This document shows positions 11,348-21,104 of a stretch of DNA of 64,000 nucleotides, piece by piece. Source of the stretch: Mycobacterium szulgai (GTDB taxonomy: Bacteria > Actinomycetota > Actinomycetes > Mycobacteriales > Mycobacteriaceae); contig NZ_LQPW01000007.1 of assembly GCF_002116635.1 (NCBI RefSeq), positions 1-64,000 of the forward strand, written 5' to 3'. The stretch's first letter is position 1. Every line of letters starts with the position of its first letter. Below the pieces are notes generated by a model. That model ran no database searches. It was not told where the DNA came from and was given only the letters and a program-made list of their open reading frames with translations. The position numbers were made by a program, and so were the translations under genes.

Positions 11348-11880
11348 GCATCGAAGTATCCAACGAGTCGGGCGTCGACGTCTCAGAAGCCGAACTCGTC
11401 AGCGTGGCACGGTTCGTCATCAACAAGATGGACGTCAACCCGGGCGCCGAACTGTCGATGGTGTTGCTGGACACCGCGGCCATGGCCGATCTGCACATGC
11501 GCTGGATGGATCTGCCCGGACCGACCGACGTGATGAGCTTTCCCATGGATGAGCTCGAGCCGGGCGGTCGTCCTGATGCACCCGAACCCGGACCGGCCAT
11601 GCTGGGCGATATCGTGCTGTGCCCGGAATTCGCGGCCGAACAGGCGGCCGCGGCGGGGCACAGTCTCGGGCATGAGCTGGCGCTGTTGACCATCCACGGC
11701 GTGCTGCATCTGCTCGGTTACGACCACGGCGAGCAGGACGAGGAGAAGGAGATGTTCGCCCTGCAGGACCGGTTGCTGGAGGAGTGGGTAGCCGACCAGG
11801 TCGAGGCCTACCAGCACGACCGTCAGAACGAGCGGGACCGTCGACTGCTGGATAAGTCAAGGTATTTCGACCAGCCGTGA
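11344..11880 (+). CDS. ybeY: Endoribonuclease / rRNA maturation factor YbeY
   Basis: 178 residues, orthologue of Rv2367c. The zinc-binding signature [11 protein letters not shown] is intact with all three histidines (H-x3-H-x5-H). YbeY is a metal-dependent endoribonuclease needed for 16S rRNA 3' end processing and 70S quality control. ATG at 11344 overlaps the phoH stop, and its own TGA overlaps the next GTG start, so this is a tight operon. The charged C-terminal tail ([11 protein letters not shown]) is typical of the mycobacterial form. Confidence 0.95.
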   Translation: MSIEVSNESGVDVSEAELVSVARFVINKMDVNPGAELSMVLLDTAAMADLHMRWMDLPGPTDVMSFPMDELEPGGRPDAPEPGPAMLGDIVLCPEFAAEQAAAAGHSLGHELALLTIHGVLHLLGYDHGEQDEEKEMFALQDRLLEEWVADQVEAYQHDRQNERDRRLLDKSRYFDQP

Positions 11881-13181
11881 CCGGCCTGCCTCAGCTGCTC
11901 GGCACGATCATGTTGATCGGTCTGGGCGGAATATTCGCAGCGGTCGACGCCGCCTTCAGCACGGTATCGCTGGCCCGGGTGCAAGAACTGGTGCGCGACG
12001 GGCGCCCCGGCGCCAAGCCGCTGCTCAAAGTGATGACCGATCGGCCCCGCTACATCAATCTGGTCGTGCTGCTGCGCATCGTTTGTGAGATCACCGCCAC
12101 CGCGCTGCTGGTCGTCTTTTTCCGGCACAACCTCGGGCTGAATTGGGGCTTGTTCGTTGCTGCGGCCGTCATGGTGGTGACCAGCTTCGTGGTCATCGGC
12201 GTCGGGCCACGGACTCTCGGCCGCCAGAACGCTTACTCCATCGCGCTCGCGACAGCCCTTCCGCTGCAGGTGATCTCGTGGCTGCTGATGCCGATCAGCC
12301 GATTGCTGGTGCTGCTGGGTAACGCACTCACCCCGGGCCGCGGCTTCCGCAACGGACCGTTCGCATCTGAGATCGAATTGCGCGAGGTCGTCGACCTGGC
12401 CCAGCAGCGCGGCGTCGTCGCCGCCGACGAGCGCCGGATGATCGAGTCGGTCTTCGAACTCGGCGACACCCCCGCTCGCGAGGTGATGGTGCCGCGTACC
12501 GAGATGGTCTGGATCGAAAGTGACAAATCAACCAGCCAGGCCATGAACCTTGCGGTGCGCAGCGGACATTCGCGCGTCCCGGTGATCGGCGAGAACGTCG
12601 ACGACATCCTGGGCGTGGTCTATCTGAAAGATCTTGTGCAACAAACGGTCTGCTCCAGTGGCAACGGCCGGGAAACCACGGTCGCGCAGGTCATGCGCCC
12701 GGCGGTGTTCGTGCCGGACTCCAAGCCGCTGGACGCGCTGCTGCGTGAGATGCAGCGCGACCGCAACCACATGGCCATGCTGGTCGACGAATACGGCGCG
12801 ATAGCCGGCCTGGTAAGTATCGAGGACGTGCTCGAAGAAATCGTCGGCGAGATCGCCGACGAATACGACCAAGCCGAGACCGCGCCGGTAGAAGATCTGG
12901 GCGACAACCGTTTCCGGGTATCCGCGCGACTGCCGATTGAGGATGTGGGCGAACTGTACGGCATGGAATTCGATGACGATCTCGACGTCGACACGGTAGG
13001 TGGACTGCTGGCTCTGGAACTGGGCCGCGTGCCACTGCCGGGCGCCGAGGTAGTGACCCATGGTCTGCGAATGCACGCCGAGGGCGGCCCCGACCACCGG
13101 GGCCGGGTACGGATCGGCACCGTGCTGTTGAGTCCGGTCGCCGACTCCCCGAATGGGAGCGAGGCAGCTCATCGTGACTGA
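11877..13181 (+). CDS. CNNM/CorC-family membrane protein with CBS pair
   Basis: 434 residues, orthologue of Rv2366c. The N-terminus (about 1-140) is a DUF21/CNNM transmembrane region with several hydrophobic helices. Next come a CBS pair (EVMVPRTEM through the [20 protein letters not shown] segment, about 200-330) and a C-terminal CorC_HlyC transporter-associated domain. Family members are implicated in magnesium or cobalt export or in regulation of ion transport; the old name hemolysin reflects only distant similarity. GTG start overlaps the ybeY stop. The 3' end overlaps the start of the next gene, continuing the operon. Confidence 0.9.
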   Translation: MTGLPQLLGTIMLIGLGGIFAAVDAAFSTVSLARVQELVRDGRPGAKPLLKVMTDRPRYINLVVLLRIVCEITATALLVVFFRHNLGLNWGLFVAAAVMVVTSFVVIGVGPRTLGRQNAYSIALATALPLQVISWLLMPISRLLVLLGNALTPGRGFRNGPFASEIELREVVDLAQQRGVVAADERRMIESVFELGDTPAREVMVPRTEMVWIESDKSTSQAMNLAVRSGHSRVPVIGENVDDILGVVYLKDLVQQTVCSSGNGRETTVAQVMRPAVFVPDSKPLDALLREMQRDRNHMAMLVDEYGAIAGLVSIEDVLEEIVGEIADEYDQAETAPVEDLGDNRFRVSARLPIEDVGELYGMEFDDDLDVDTVGGLLALELGRVPLPGAEVVTHGLRMHAEGGPDHRGRVRIGTVLLSPVADSPNGSEAAHRD

Positions 13182-13494
13182 ACGGTTGGCCGACGAGGAC
13201 GCGAAGCTGGTGGTCCTGGCGCGGGCAGCGATGGCGCGCGCCGAGGCCGCCAGTGCCGCCGCGGTGCGCGATGTCGACGGACGCACGTATGCGGCTGCCC
13301 CGGTGAGCCTTTCGGCCCTCGAGCTCACCGGCCTGCAAGCCGCGGTGGCCGCGGCCGCGTCCAGTGGGGCGACCGGCCTGGAAGCGGCGGTACTCGTGGC
13401 AGGCTCACAGGATGACCCCGGCCTTGCCGCGGTAAGGGAGTTGGCACCCTTGGCCGCCATCATCGTCACCGACCGCGCGGGCAACCCGCTATGA
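13174..13494 (+). CDS. Small conserved protein, Rv2365c homologue
   Basis: 106 residues from GTG 13174 (VTERLADED...). This start overlaps the end of the upstream gene by 8 bp and has a GGGAGCGAGG ribosome site 9 nt upstream. An alternative ATG at 13153 would give 113 residues, the length I recall for Rv2365c. The alanine-rich sequence is conserved at this position in mycobacteria between the CorC-like gene and era. It has some likeness to the cytidine/deoxycytidylate deaminase-like fold, but I see no zinc-binding HAE/PCxxC motifs, so a catalytic role is not supported. Confidence 0.75.
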   Translation: MTERLADEDAKLVVLARAAMARAEAASAAAVRDVDGRTYAAAPVSLSALELTGLQAAVAAAASSGATGLEAAVLVAGSQDDPGLAAVRELAPLAAIIVTDRAGNPL

Positions 13495-13522
13495 CGCCGA
13501 TCGTGTACTCAGAGTCGACGGT

Positions 13523-14422
13523 ATGACCGAATTCCGTTCCGGCTTCGTGTGTTTGGTCGGCCGGCCGAACACCGGCAAGTCCACTCTGACCAACGCGCTG
13601 GTAGGCGCGAAAGTCGCCATCACCTCGATGCGGCCGCAGACCACCCGGCACACCATCCGCGGCATCGTGCACCGCGACGATTTTCAGATCATTCTCGTCG
13701 ACACTCCCGGCCTGCACCGGCCGCGCACGCTACTGGGCAAGCGGCTCAACGACCTTGTCCGCGATACCTACGCCGAGGTCGACATCATCGGCCTGTGCAT
13801 CCCGGCGGACGAGGCGATCGGTCCCGGCGACCGCTGGATCGTCGAGCAGATCCGGGCCATAGCGCCCAAGACCAAGCTCGTTGCGATCGTCACCAAGGTC
13901 GACAAGGTGCCGAAAGACAAGCTGGTGGCTCAGCTGCACGCGGTCAGCGAGCTGGTCAGCGACGCGGCCGATATCGTCCCGGTGTCCGCCGTGTCCGGTG
14001 AGCAGATAGACGTCTTGATCGACGTGCTAGTCCAGGCCTTGCCGCCAGGCCCGGCTTACTACCCCGATGGTGAGCTCACCGATGAACCCGAGGAAGTGCT
14101 GATGGCCGAGCTCATCCGTGAGGCCGCGCTGGAGGGCGTGCACGACGAACTGCCCCATTCGCTGGCCGTCGTCATCGACGAGGTCAATTCCCGGGAGGGC
14201 CGCGACGACCTGATCGACGTGCACGCCGTGCTGTATGTCGAGCGGGACAGCCAGAAGGGCATCGTGATCGGCAAAGGTGGCGCCCGGTTGCGGGAGGTGG
14301 GTACTGCCGCGCGTTCTCAAATCGAAAAACTGCTCGGCACCAAGGTCTACCTCGACCTGCGCGTCAAGGTCGCCAAGAACTGGCAACGCGACCCCAAACA
14401 GCTTGGCCGGCTTGGCTTTTAA
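13523..14422 (+). CDS. era: GTPase Era
   Basis: 299 residues, orthologue of Rv2364c. G1 is GRPNTGKST, G3 is DTPG and G4 is TKVD. A C-terminal KH domain (GIVIGKGGARLREV) binds the 3' end of 16S rRNA during 30S assembly. It fits the preceding ybeY and phoH genes, which act in the same process. ATG at 13523. The last 4 bp overlap the convergent amidase gene. Confidence 0.96.
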   Translation: MTEFRSGFVCLVGRPNTGKSTLTNALVGAKVAITSMRPQTTRHTIRGIVHRDDFQIILVDTPGLHRPRTLLGKRLNDLVRDTYAEVDIIGLCIPADEAIGPGDRWIVEQIRAIAPKTKLVAIVTKVDKVPKDKLVAQLHAVSELVSDAADIVPVSAVSGEQIDVLIDVLVQALPPGPAYYPDGELTDEPEEVLMAELIREAALEGVHDELPHSLAVVIDEVNSREGRDDLIDVHAVLYVERDSQKGIVIGKGGARLREVGTAARSQIEKLLGTKVYLDLRVKVAKNWQRDPKQLGRLGF

Positions 14423-15921
14423 CGTCGCGGTGGAGAGGGCACCGTGTGGATCGGGGGCGTGTTGTTGCCGGTGTTCCACCACACCTTCGGCTGTTTGGTC
14501 GCCCAGCCGCTGAGGGCTTCCAGTTCGGCGGCCAGCGATATCAGCATTCCCTCACTGTTGGCCGGTCCCATCAGCTGCACGCCGATGGGCAGACCGTCGG
14601 AGGTGAAGCCGGCCGGCACGCTGATGGCCGGCCAGCCCAGCACGTTCCACGGCCATGCGCCCGGGCACGCCGCGATCATGGCGCGGTCGGTTTGGATGCC
14701 GCTCAACTTGTCGAATGCGCGTGCCTGCGGCGGCGGTTGCGCGGTCGTCGGCGCCAGCACCACGTCGACGATGTCGAAGATCGAGCCCACCCGACGCTGG
14801 TCGGCGGCTTCATGCCGGCGAGCGCTGCGCAGGATCGCCTGGCCCAGCACGTGGCCGGTCCGGAAATTGGTCAGCGTGCGGGGGTCCCAGGCGACCTCGT
14901 CGCCCAGCCGTTCTTCCCACTCCCGCAGACCGGCGGTGGACCGGGCGAGAAAGTCCCACGACAGACGCACGCCGTAATCCGGATTGCCCTTCACCACGGT
15001 ATGGCCGAGCAGCTCCAACTGTTCGCCCACGGTCTGGGTCGCGGCCAGAATCTCTGGGTGCAGCTTCGCCCGGAAAAACGTGTACGGGAACCGCGTGGAC
15101 AGTGCGATCTTCAGCGGGCCCGGTGCGATGCCGACGTAGTCCGACGCCGTCAGCGGCGGCGGCTTGTGCAGGTCTCCCTCGACATTGCCCGACGCGGCGT
15201 CCAGTACCAGCGCCGCATCCTCGACCGTGCGCGCCAGCACGCCGTTGACGGTGATGCCGTTGAAGGCCTCCGGCAACGGCCAGGTGGAGATGCGGCCGCG
15301 TTGCGGTTTGATGCCCACCAGGTGCGTCCAGGCCGCCGGGACTCGCACGCTGCCGGCGCCGTCGGAACCGATCGCGGCGGTAACCAGGCCGGCGGCCACC
15401 GCGGCCGCGCTGCCACCCGACGACCCGCCCGGAGTGTGCCGGCGTGACCAGGGGTTTCGGGTGTGCCCGAAGGCCGGTCCGCTGGTGAACGGCCACTGGC
15501 CAAGTTCGCAGGTGTTGGTCTTGCCGACGATCACCGCGCCGGCGGCCTTGAGGCGCCGAACAACCTCGGCGTCACGGTCGGCGGGCCGGATGTACCCCTC
15601 GGTCCCGTAGGCCGTCGGCACTCCGGCAACGTCGACGTCATCTTTGATCGCGATCGGGATGCCCAGCAGCGGCGCGGTGTCACCTGCTGCTCGGCGCCGA
15701 TCGGCGGCGGCCGCATCGGCCAACGCAGACTCGGTGAGTACCACGCGGAACGCGTTCAAGGTGGACTGGCTCACGTCGATCGCGTGCAGGGACCGTCGGA
15801 CCAGCTCAGCGGAGGTGACCTTGCCGGTTGCCAGCTGATATAGCAGTTCGGTCAGGGTGGGCAGGCGCTGGCTGCCGGATCCGGAAATGGACCCGAAATC
15901 GGACCCAGAAGCGCCAACCAC
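14419..15921 (-). CDS. amiA2: Amidase signature-family enzyme AmiA2
   Basis: 500 residues from GTG 15921 (VVGASGSDFG...), the start matching the M. tuberculosis protein; the open frame continues upstream without recognisable sequence. The amidase signature is clear: catalytic Lys in PIAIKDDVDV, the GGSSGGSAAAVAAG loop, and the nucleophile serine in GSDGAGSVRVPAA. Hydrolyses an unidentified amide. It interrupts the era-recO run on the opposite strand, as in M. tuberculosis. The C-terminus is about 15 residues longer than I recall for Rv2363. Confidence 0.92.
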   Translation of the reverse strand: MVGASGSDFGSISGSGSQRLPTLTELLYQLATGKVTSAELVRRSLHAIDVSQSTLNAFRVVLTESALADAAAADRRRAAGDTAPLLGIPIAIKDDVDVAGVPTAYGTEGYIRPADRDAEVVRRLKAAGAVIVGKTNTCELGQWPFTSGPAFGHTRNPWSRRHTPGGSSGGSAAAVAAGLVTAAIGSDGAGSVRVPAAWTHLVGIKPQRGRISTWPLPEAFNGITVNGVLARTVEDAALVLDAASGNVEGDLHKPPPLTASDYVGIAPGPLKIALSTRFPYTFFRAKLHPEILAATQTVGEQLELLGHTVVKGNPDYGVRLSWDFLARSTAGLREWEERLGDEVAWDPRTLTNFRTGHVLGQAILRSARRHEAADQRRVGSIFDIVDVVLAPTTAQPPPQARAFDKLSGIQTDRAMIAACPGAWPWNVLGWPAISVPAGFTSDGLPIGVQLMGPANSEGMLISLAAELEALSGWATKQPKVWWNTGNNTPPIHTVPSPPRR

Positions 15922-15982
15922 GGGGTACGAGACTATCGGCGCGGATACCCGCGATGTCGCGGCGGGGTGCAAAACTGTTGTG

Positions 15983-16780
15983 ATGCGGCTGTATCGAGAC
16001 CGAGCTGTTGTGCTGCGCCAGCACAAGCTCGGCGAAGCCGACCGGATCGTGACCCTGTTGACTCGCGACCACGGACTGGTCCGTGCGGTGGCCAAGGGAG
16101 TCCGCCGCACCCGCAGCAAATTCGGCGCCCGATTGGAGCCGTTCGCGCACATCGACGCGCAACTGCATCCCGGACGCAATCTCGACGTCGTCACCCAGGT
16201 CGTCTCCATCGACGCGTTCGCCACCGACATCGTCAGCGACTACGGCCGGTACACCTGCGGGTGCGCGATGCTGGAGACCGCCGAACGTTTGGCCGGTGAG
16301 GAGCGAGCGCCGGCCCCGGCGCTACACCGGCTTACCGTGGGCGCGTTGCGCGCGGTGGCTGACGGGCGTCGGCCCCGCGATCTGTTGCTGGATGCCTATC
16401 TGCTGCGTGCCATGGGCATTGCCGGGTGGGCGCCGGCGCTGACCGAGTGCGCCCGCTGCGCCACCCCCGGTCCGCATCGCGCGTTTCATATTGCCGCCGG
16501 CGGCAGCGTCTGCGCGCACTGCCGCCCGGCCGGTTCGACCACACCGCCGCAGGGCGTGCTGGATCTGATGTCCGCACTGCACGACGGCGATTGGGAGGCT
16601 GCCGAGCAGTCACCGCAATCCCACCGCGGGTACGTCAGTGGATTGGTAGCCGCCCATCTGCAATGGCATTTGGAGCGGCAGCTCAAGACGTTGCCTCTGG
16701 TGGAACGGGTCTACCAGGCCGATCGCACGATTGGCCAGCGTCGCGCCGCGCTGATCGGGCAGGATACCGAGTGTGGCTAA
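15983..16780 (+). CDS. recO: DNA repair protein RecO
   Basis: 265 residues from ATG 15983 ([12 protein letters not shown]), the length of Rv2362c. An N-terminal OB fold is followed by a helical domain. Four cysteines in CARC and CAHC pairs (near 158-180) form the zinc site present in many RecO proteins. RecO loads RecA onto SSB-coated single strands in the RecFOR pathway. The start is only 61 bp from the divergent amiA2 start, so both promoters lie within that gap or overlap the 5' ends. The 3' end overlaps uppS by 8 bp. Confidence 0.95.
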   Translation: MRLYRDRAVVLRQHKLGEADRIVTLLTRDHGLVRAVAKGVRRTRSKFGARLEPFAHIDAQLHPGRNLDVVTQVVSIDAFATDIVSDYGRYTCGCAMLETAERLAGEERAPAPALHRLTVGALRAVADGRRPRDLLLDAYLLRAMGIAGWAPALTECARCATPGPHRAFHIAAGGSVCAHCRPAGSTTPPQGVLDLMSALHDGDWEAAEQSPQSHRGYVSGLVAAHLQWHLERQLKTLPLVERVYQADRTIGQRRAALIGQDTECG

Positions 16781-17663
16781 AAGCGCCCGCAAGCTGAAAT
16801 CCGCTGAATTTCCCCAGTTGCCTCCGGCGCCCGACGACTATCCGACCTTTCCCGATACGTCGACGTGGCCGGTCGTTTTCCCCGAGCTCCCGCCGTCGCC
16901 CGACGGTGGACCACGCCGGCCGCCGCAGCACATCTCGAAGGCGAGTGCCCCCCGAATTCCCGCCGACCGGTTGCCCAACCACGTCGCCATCGTGATGGAC
17001 GGCAACGGACGGTGGGCTACTCAACGTGGGCTGCCCCGCACCGAGGGCCACAAGATGGGCGAAGCGGTGGTCATCGATATCGCCTGTGGTGCAGTCGAAC
17101 TCGGGATCAAGTGGCTCAGTCTCTACGCCTTCTCCACTGAGAACTGGAAGCGTTCGGCCGAGGAGGTGCGCTTCCTGATGGGCTTCAATCGAGACGTGGT
17201 GCGCCGGCGTCGCGAGATCCTGAACCTGATGGGTGTGCGGATCAGGTGGGTGGGGTCGCGGCCGCGTCTGTGGCGCAGCGTCATCAATGAATTGGCGATC
17301 GCTGAGCAGGTGACCAGGAACAACGACGTCATCACCATCAACTACTGCGTCAACTACGGTGGCCGCACCGAAATCACCGACGCGACAAGGCAAATCGCTC
17401 GTGAGGTGGCCGCGGGCAGGCTGAACCCGGAGCGGATCAGCGAGGCTACCGTCGCCCGTCACATGCAGCGCCCCGACATCCCCGATGTGGACCTGTTCCT
17501 GCGGACCTCAGGCGAACACCGGTCCAGCAATTTCATGTTGTGGCAGGCGGCCTACGCCGAATACGTCTTCCAGGACAAGTTGTGGCCCGACTATGACCGC
17601 CGCGACTTGTGGGCGGCATGCGAGGAGTACGCCGCCCGCAACCGACGGTTTGGGAGCGCCTAG
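16773..17663 (+). CDS. uppS: Long-chain Z-prenyl diphosphate synthase
   Basis: 296 residues, orthologue of Rv2361c, which makes decaprenyl diphosphate, the lipid carrier for peptidoglycan and arabinogalactan assembly. Signature: [13 protein letters not shown] with the catalytic Asp, RTEGHK and the C-terminal RTSGEHR. The roughly 65-residue extension before the catalytic core is characteristic of the mycobacterial enzyme. GTG start inside the end of recO; the TAG stop shares its G with the GTG start of the next gene. Confidence 0.95.
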   Translation: MAKSARKLKSAEFPQLPPAPDDYPTFPDTSTWPVVFPELPPSPDGGPRRPPQHISKASAPRIPADRLPNHVAIVMDGNGRWATQRGLPRTEGHKMGEAVVIDIACGAVELGIKWLSLYAFSTENWKRSAEEVRFLMGFNRDVVRRRREILNLMGVRIRWVGSRPRLWRSVINELAIAEQVTRNNDVITINYCVNYGGRTEITDATRQIAREVAAGRLNPERISEATVARHMQRPDIPDVDLFLRTSGEHRSSNFMLWQAAYAEYVFQDKLWPDYDRRDLWAACEEYAARNRRFGSA

Positions 17664-18088
17664 TGCCATCTCTGCCGGAGCGGCTGGCCTCGATTCTCGG
17701 CGACGTGCTGCCCGTCGACGAGGAACCCGACGGCGGGCTGACGGTCCGCCACGGCGATACGTTCGCATCGTTGCGGGTAGTGAATATTGCCGCGGATCTC
17801 GACCTGGTGTCGCTGACGCAGATTCTGGCGTGGGACTTGCCGCTGACCAAGAAGGTCAGCGATCAACTGGCCAGGCAGGCCCACGATCTGAACTTCGGCT
17901 CGGTCACTTTCACTGAAAAGGGCACTGAAAAGGGCACCGAGAAGCCAGCCAAAGGTACGCCGAAGACCGCGGACGTAATGCTGCGCTACAACTTTCCCGG
18001 CGCCGGCCTGACCGACGACGCCTTGCGCACCCTCGTCCTGCTGGTGCTGGACACCGGTGCCGAGATACGTCGGGTGCTGACGGCCTAA
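17663..18088 (+). CDS. Conserved protein, Rv2360c homologue (YbjN-like)
   Basis: 141 residues from GTG 17663, which overlaps the uppS stop by one base. The fold looks like the YbjN / type III secretion chaperone-like group (a hydrophobic strand such as TFASLRVVNIAADLDLVSLTQ, then YNFPGAGL). A low-complexity segment with two GTEKG units lies near residue 95. Role unknown. Last gene of the recO-uppS run; a strong hairpin follows. Confidence 0.8.
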   Translation: MPSLPERLASILGDVLPVDEEPDGGLTVRHGDTFASLRVVNIAADLDLVSLTQILAWDLPLTKKVSDQLARQAHDLNFGSVTFTEKGTEKGTEKPAKGTPKTADVMLRYNFPGAGLTDDALRTLVLLVLDTGAEIRRVLTA

Positions 18089-18097
18089 GTTCGGCCG

Positions 18098-18123
18098 CGA
18101 GCGTGCCAACAGCGTCACGCTCG
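18098..18123. terminator. Hairpin between convergent Rv2360c homologue and zur
   Basis: A perfect 8-bp stem (CGAGCGTG / CACGCTCG) with a 10-nt loop lies in the 53-bp gap between convergent genes. There is no T-run, as is common for mycobacterial terminators. It could serve both directions. Confidence 0.55.
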
Positions 18124-18141
18124 GAGCGTGGCGCGCGGGCC

Positions 18142-18534
18142 CTAGGACCGGCAGTCCGAGCAGGTGCCGAAGATTTCGATGGTGTGGCTGACGTCGGAAA
18201 AGCCATGCTTGGTGGCGATTTCCGCAGCCCATACTTCTACCTCGTGGTCGCCCACCTCAACGGTGGAGCCGCAGCTGCGGCACACCAGATGATGGTGATG
18301 GTGTTCCGAGCACCTGCGGTAGACCGATTCGCCGGTGTCGGTGCGCAAGGTGTCGACCAGGCCGGCCGCGGCCATCGACTGCAGGGTGCGGTAGACGGTC
18401 GTCAGGCCGATGTTCTCGCCGCGGCGGCGCAGTTCGTCGTGTAGTTCCTGGGCCGAGCGGAACTCGTCAAGCGTTTCCAGCAGAGTCGAGATCGCCGCGC
18501 GCTGACGGGTGGAACGGACGCTGGCGCCGGTCAT
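18142..18534 (-). CDS. zur: Zinc uptake regulator Zur (FurB)
   Basis: 130 residues, Fur family, orthologue of Rv2359. N-terminal winged helix (RQRAAISTLLETLDEF ... TTVYRTLQ), then the metal-binding part with HHHHHLVCRSCG and a C-terminal CSDC structural zinc site. In M. tuberculosis it represses zinc uptake and zinc-free ribosomal protein genes when zinc is plentiful. The start overlaps the smtB stop, so smtB-zur form one operon. Confidence 0.95.
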   Translation of the reverse strand: MTGASVRSTRQRAAISTLLETLDEFRSAQELHDELRRRGENIGLTTVYRTLQSMAAAGLVDTLRTDTGESVYRRCSEHHHHHLVCRSCGSTVEVGDHEVEVWAAEIATKHGFSDVSHTIEIFGTCSDCRS

Positions 18535-18923
18535 ACAGCCTCGCCGGCGTGCGCAACCGCATCCACGACGATGTGCGCCAAGTGATGGTCGGCCAGCCGG
18601 TACAGCACCTCGCGGCCCGACCGCTCTCCGGTAACGACGCCCGCCGCCTTCAGAATCTTCAGATGCTGGCTGACCAGCGGCTGCGGCACGCCCAGCGCGT
18701 CGACCAACTCGTGCACGCAGCGCTGCGATTCCTGCAATTGCAACACCAGCGCGATGCGTACCGGTGCGGCCAGCGCGCGCAGCAATTCGCCCGCTGCGTC
18801 GAGAATTTCGCGTGGCGGCGGAATCGGGAAGTCCGGGGATCGATTCGCGCCGTGCTCGTGGCCGGCAACCCCGTCACCGGCCGCTTCCTCGGCGGCACTC
18901 GGCGTCGAGGGGGACGTCACCAT
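18531..18923 (-). CDS. smtB: ArsR/SmtB-family zinc-responsive repressor
   Basis: 130 residues, orthologue of Rv2358. Winged helix-turn-helix (CVHELVDALGVPQPLVSQHL) and C-terminal alpha-5 helix DHHLAHIVVDAVAHA, whose Asp and His residues form the inter-subunit zinc site. An N-terminal HEHGAN segment may add ligands. In M. tuberculosis SmtB represses the smtB-zur operon unless zinc is bound. A matching inverted repeat lies upstream at 18984-19007. Confidence 0.93.
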   Translation of the reverse strand: MVTSPSTPSAAEEAAGDGVAGHEHGANRSPDFPIPPPREILDAAGELLRALAAPVRIALVLQLQESQRCVHELVDALGVPQPLVSQHLKILKAAGVVTGERSGREVLYRLADHHLAHIVVDAVAHAGEAV

Positions 18924-18983
18924 ATCGGAGTCACCACCTCGAGAAGTGCCGGTATTGGGAAGGCCTGCGGCCGACCTCCACTG

Positions 18984-19007
18984 TCACATGCGTGATGATG
19001 CATGTCA
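18984..19007. promoter_or_regulatory. Probable SmtB operator
   Basis: Two adjoining 12-bp half-sites, TCACATGCGTGA and TGATGCATGTCA, match in 9 of 12 positions as an inverted repeat (core ACATGC ... GCATGT). It lies 60-85 bp upstream of smtB and about 100 bp upstream of the divergent glyS start. ArsR/SmtB proteins bind such AT-rich imperfect palindromes. Assignment rests on pattern and position. Confidence 0.6.
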
Positions 19008-19107
19008 AAGACGGATACGGCCTCGTCGGGCCGATCGCTACCATGACTGATGTTTTGCATGCGCCTGCGCGTGCTTGCCCAAGTCCCCGAAGGGAGCGCA
19101 CCACCCC

Positions 19108-20487
19108 GTGGCGTCCGTCATCGACACCGTAGTCAACCTGGCCAAACGGCGCGGCTTCGTTTTCCCCTCGGGCGAGATTTACGGGGGCACGAAGTCGGCG
19201 TGGGACTACGGTCCGCTGGGTGTTGAGCTCAAAGAGAACATCAAACGGCAGTGGTGGCGAGCGGTGGTCACCGGCCGCGACGACGTCGTCGGCCTCGATT
19301 CGTCGATCATCCTGCCGCGCGAGGTGTGGGTGGCATCCGGCCACGTCGAGGTCTTCCATGACCCGCTGGTCGAGTCACTGATCACGCACAAGCGCTACCG
19401 AGCCGACCACCTCATCGAGGCCTACGAGGCCAAACACGGTCAGCCGCCACCTAACGGACTGGCCGACATTCGTGACCCGGAAACCGGAGAGCCCGGTCAA
19501 TGGACGGAACCGCGCGAATTCAACATGATGCTCAAGACCTACCTCGGCCCCATCGAGACCGAGGAGGGCCTGCACTACCTGCGGCCGGAAACCGCACAGG
19601 GCATCTTCGTCAACTTCGCCAACGTCGTGACTACCTCCCGCAAAAAGCCGCCATTCGGCATCGGCCAGATCGGAAAGAGCTTCCGCAACGAGATAACCCC
19701 GGGCAACTTCATCTTCCGCACCCGCGAGTTCGAACAGATGGAGATGGAGTTCTTCGTCGAGCCGTCGACGGCCAGGGAATGGCACCAATACTGGATCGAT
19801 ACCCGCCTGGGGTGGTACACCGAGCTCGGTATCGACCCGGAGAACCTGCGGCTCTACGAACACCCCAAAGAAAAGCTCTCGCACTACTCCGACCGCACCG
19901 TCGATATCGAGTACAAATTCGGATTCCAAGGCAACCCATGGGGCGAGCTGGAAGGCGTCGCCAACCGGACCGACTACGACTTATCCACGCACACAAAGCA
20001 TTCCGGAACCGATCTGACTTTCTACGATCAGGTGAGCGACACTCGGTACACGCCGTACGTCATCGAACCGGCGGCCGGCCTTACCCGCTCTTTCATGGCC
20101 TTCCTCATCGACGCGTACACCGAGGACGAAGCCCCCAACGCCAAGGGCGGCATGGACAAGCGTTCGGTCCTGCGGCTCGATCCCCGGCTGGCGCCGGTCA
20201 AGGCCGCGGTGCTGCCGCTGTCCCGGCACGCGGACCTCAGCCCGAAGGCGCGCGACCTGGCGGCCGAATTGCGCAAATGCTGGAACATCGACTTCGACGA
20301 CGCCGGCGCCATCGGCCGGCGCTACCGGCGCCAGGACGAGATCGGGACCCCCTTCTGTGTGACGGTCGATTTCGACTCGCTCGAGGACGGCGCCGTCACA
20401 GTGCGTGAGCGGGATGCCATGACGCAGGAACGGGTTGCGATCGACAAAGTCGCCGACTATCTGGCGGTCCGTCTCAAGGGAAGTTAG
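19108..20487 (+). CDS. glyS: Glycyl-tRNA synthetase
   Basis: 459 residues from GTG 19108 (VASVIDTVV...), preceded by AAGGGAG 11 nt upstream. The M. tuberculosis start (MHHPVA...) is not available because the ATG is GCG here; a TTG at 19075 would add 11 residues. Class II synthetase with motif 2 ([19 protein letters not shown]) and motif 3 ([10 protein letters not shown]), of the single-chain alpha-2 dimer type. Divergent from smtB-zur. Confidence 0.95.
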   Translation: MASVIDTVVNLAKRRGFVFPSGEIYGGTKSAWDYGPLGVELKENIKRQWWRAVVTGRDDVVGLDSSIILPREVWVASGHVEVFHDPLVESLITHKRYRADHLIEAYEAKHGQPPPNGLADIRDPETGEPGQWTEPREFNMMLKTYLGPIETEEGLHYLRPETAQGIFVNFANVVTTSRKKPPFGIGQIGKSFRNEITPGNFIFRTREFEQMEMEFFVEPSTAREWHQYWIDTRLGWYTELGIDPENLRLYEHPKEKLSHYSDRTVDIEYKFGFQGNPWGELEGVANRTDYDLSTHTKHSGTDLTFYDQVSDTRYTPYVIEPAAGLTRSFMAFLIDAYTEDEAPNAKGGMDKRSVLRLDPRLAPVKAAVLPLSRHADLSPKARDLAAELRKCWNIDFDDAGAIGRRYRRQDEIGTPFCVTVDFDSLEDGAVTVRERDAMTQERVAIDKVADYLAVRLKGS

Positions 20488-20504
20488 CAACCGCATCTCG
20501 CCGG

Positions 20505-21104
20505 GTCGCGTGTCGTTTCGGGTAACGCGCGGGGCGGCGGTTGAGAATATCCCGTTAGAGGAGGGGCGGTTAATGAACTTTTCGGTGTTGCCGCCGGAGA
20601 TCAATTCGTTGCGGATGTTCTCTGGTGCGGGTGCGGGGCCGATGTTGGCGGCGGCGGCGGCCTGGCAGGGGTTGTCGCAGGAGTTGGGGTCGGCGGCGGA
20701 TTTCTTTTCGTCGGTGACTGCGGGTTTGGCGGGTGGGTCGGGCGCGGCGTGGCAGGGTGCGGCGGCTGAGGCGATGGCGGCTGCGGCGGCTCCGTATGTG
20801 GGGTGGTTGAGTGCGGCCTCGGTGCGGGCTGCGCAGGCGTCGGCTGGGGCTGATGCGGTGGTGAGTGCGTTTGAGGCGGCGCAGGCGGCGGTGGTGCATC
20901 CGGTGGCGGTGGCGGCGAATCGGAATGCGTTTGTGCAGTTGGTGTTGTCGAACATTTTTGGGCAGAATGCGCCGGCTATTGCTGCTGCTGAGGGCGTGTA
21001 TGAGGAGATGTGGGCCGCGGATGTGGCGGCGATGGTGGGGTATCACGGTGGGGCGTCGGCGGCTGCGGCTTCGTTGACGTCGTGGGGACAGAGTTTCTTA
21101 TCGG
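20505..21104 (+). repeat. 600-bp direct repeat, copy 1 (PPE leader and PPE domain)
   Basis: From GTCGCGTGTCG at 20505 to TTCTTATCGG near 21104 the sequence recurs 2025 bp downstream (22530-23129). The translations in several frames on both strands are the same, so the copies appear identical or nearly so. It spans about 68 bp of leader and the first 177 codons of the PPE gene. Confidence 0.9.

Noticed and set aside
13153..13173. ATG 13153 as start of the Rv2365c homologue
   Set aside because: GTG 13174 has a better-placed ribosome site; the extra seven residues lie within the end of the upstream gene. Kept only as an alternative.
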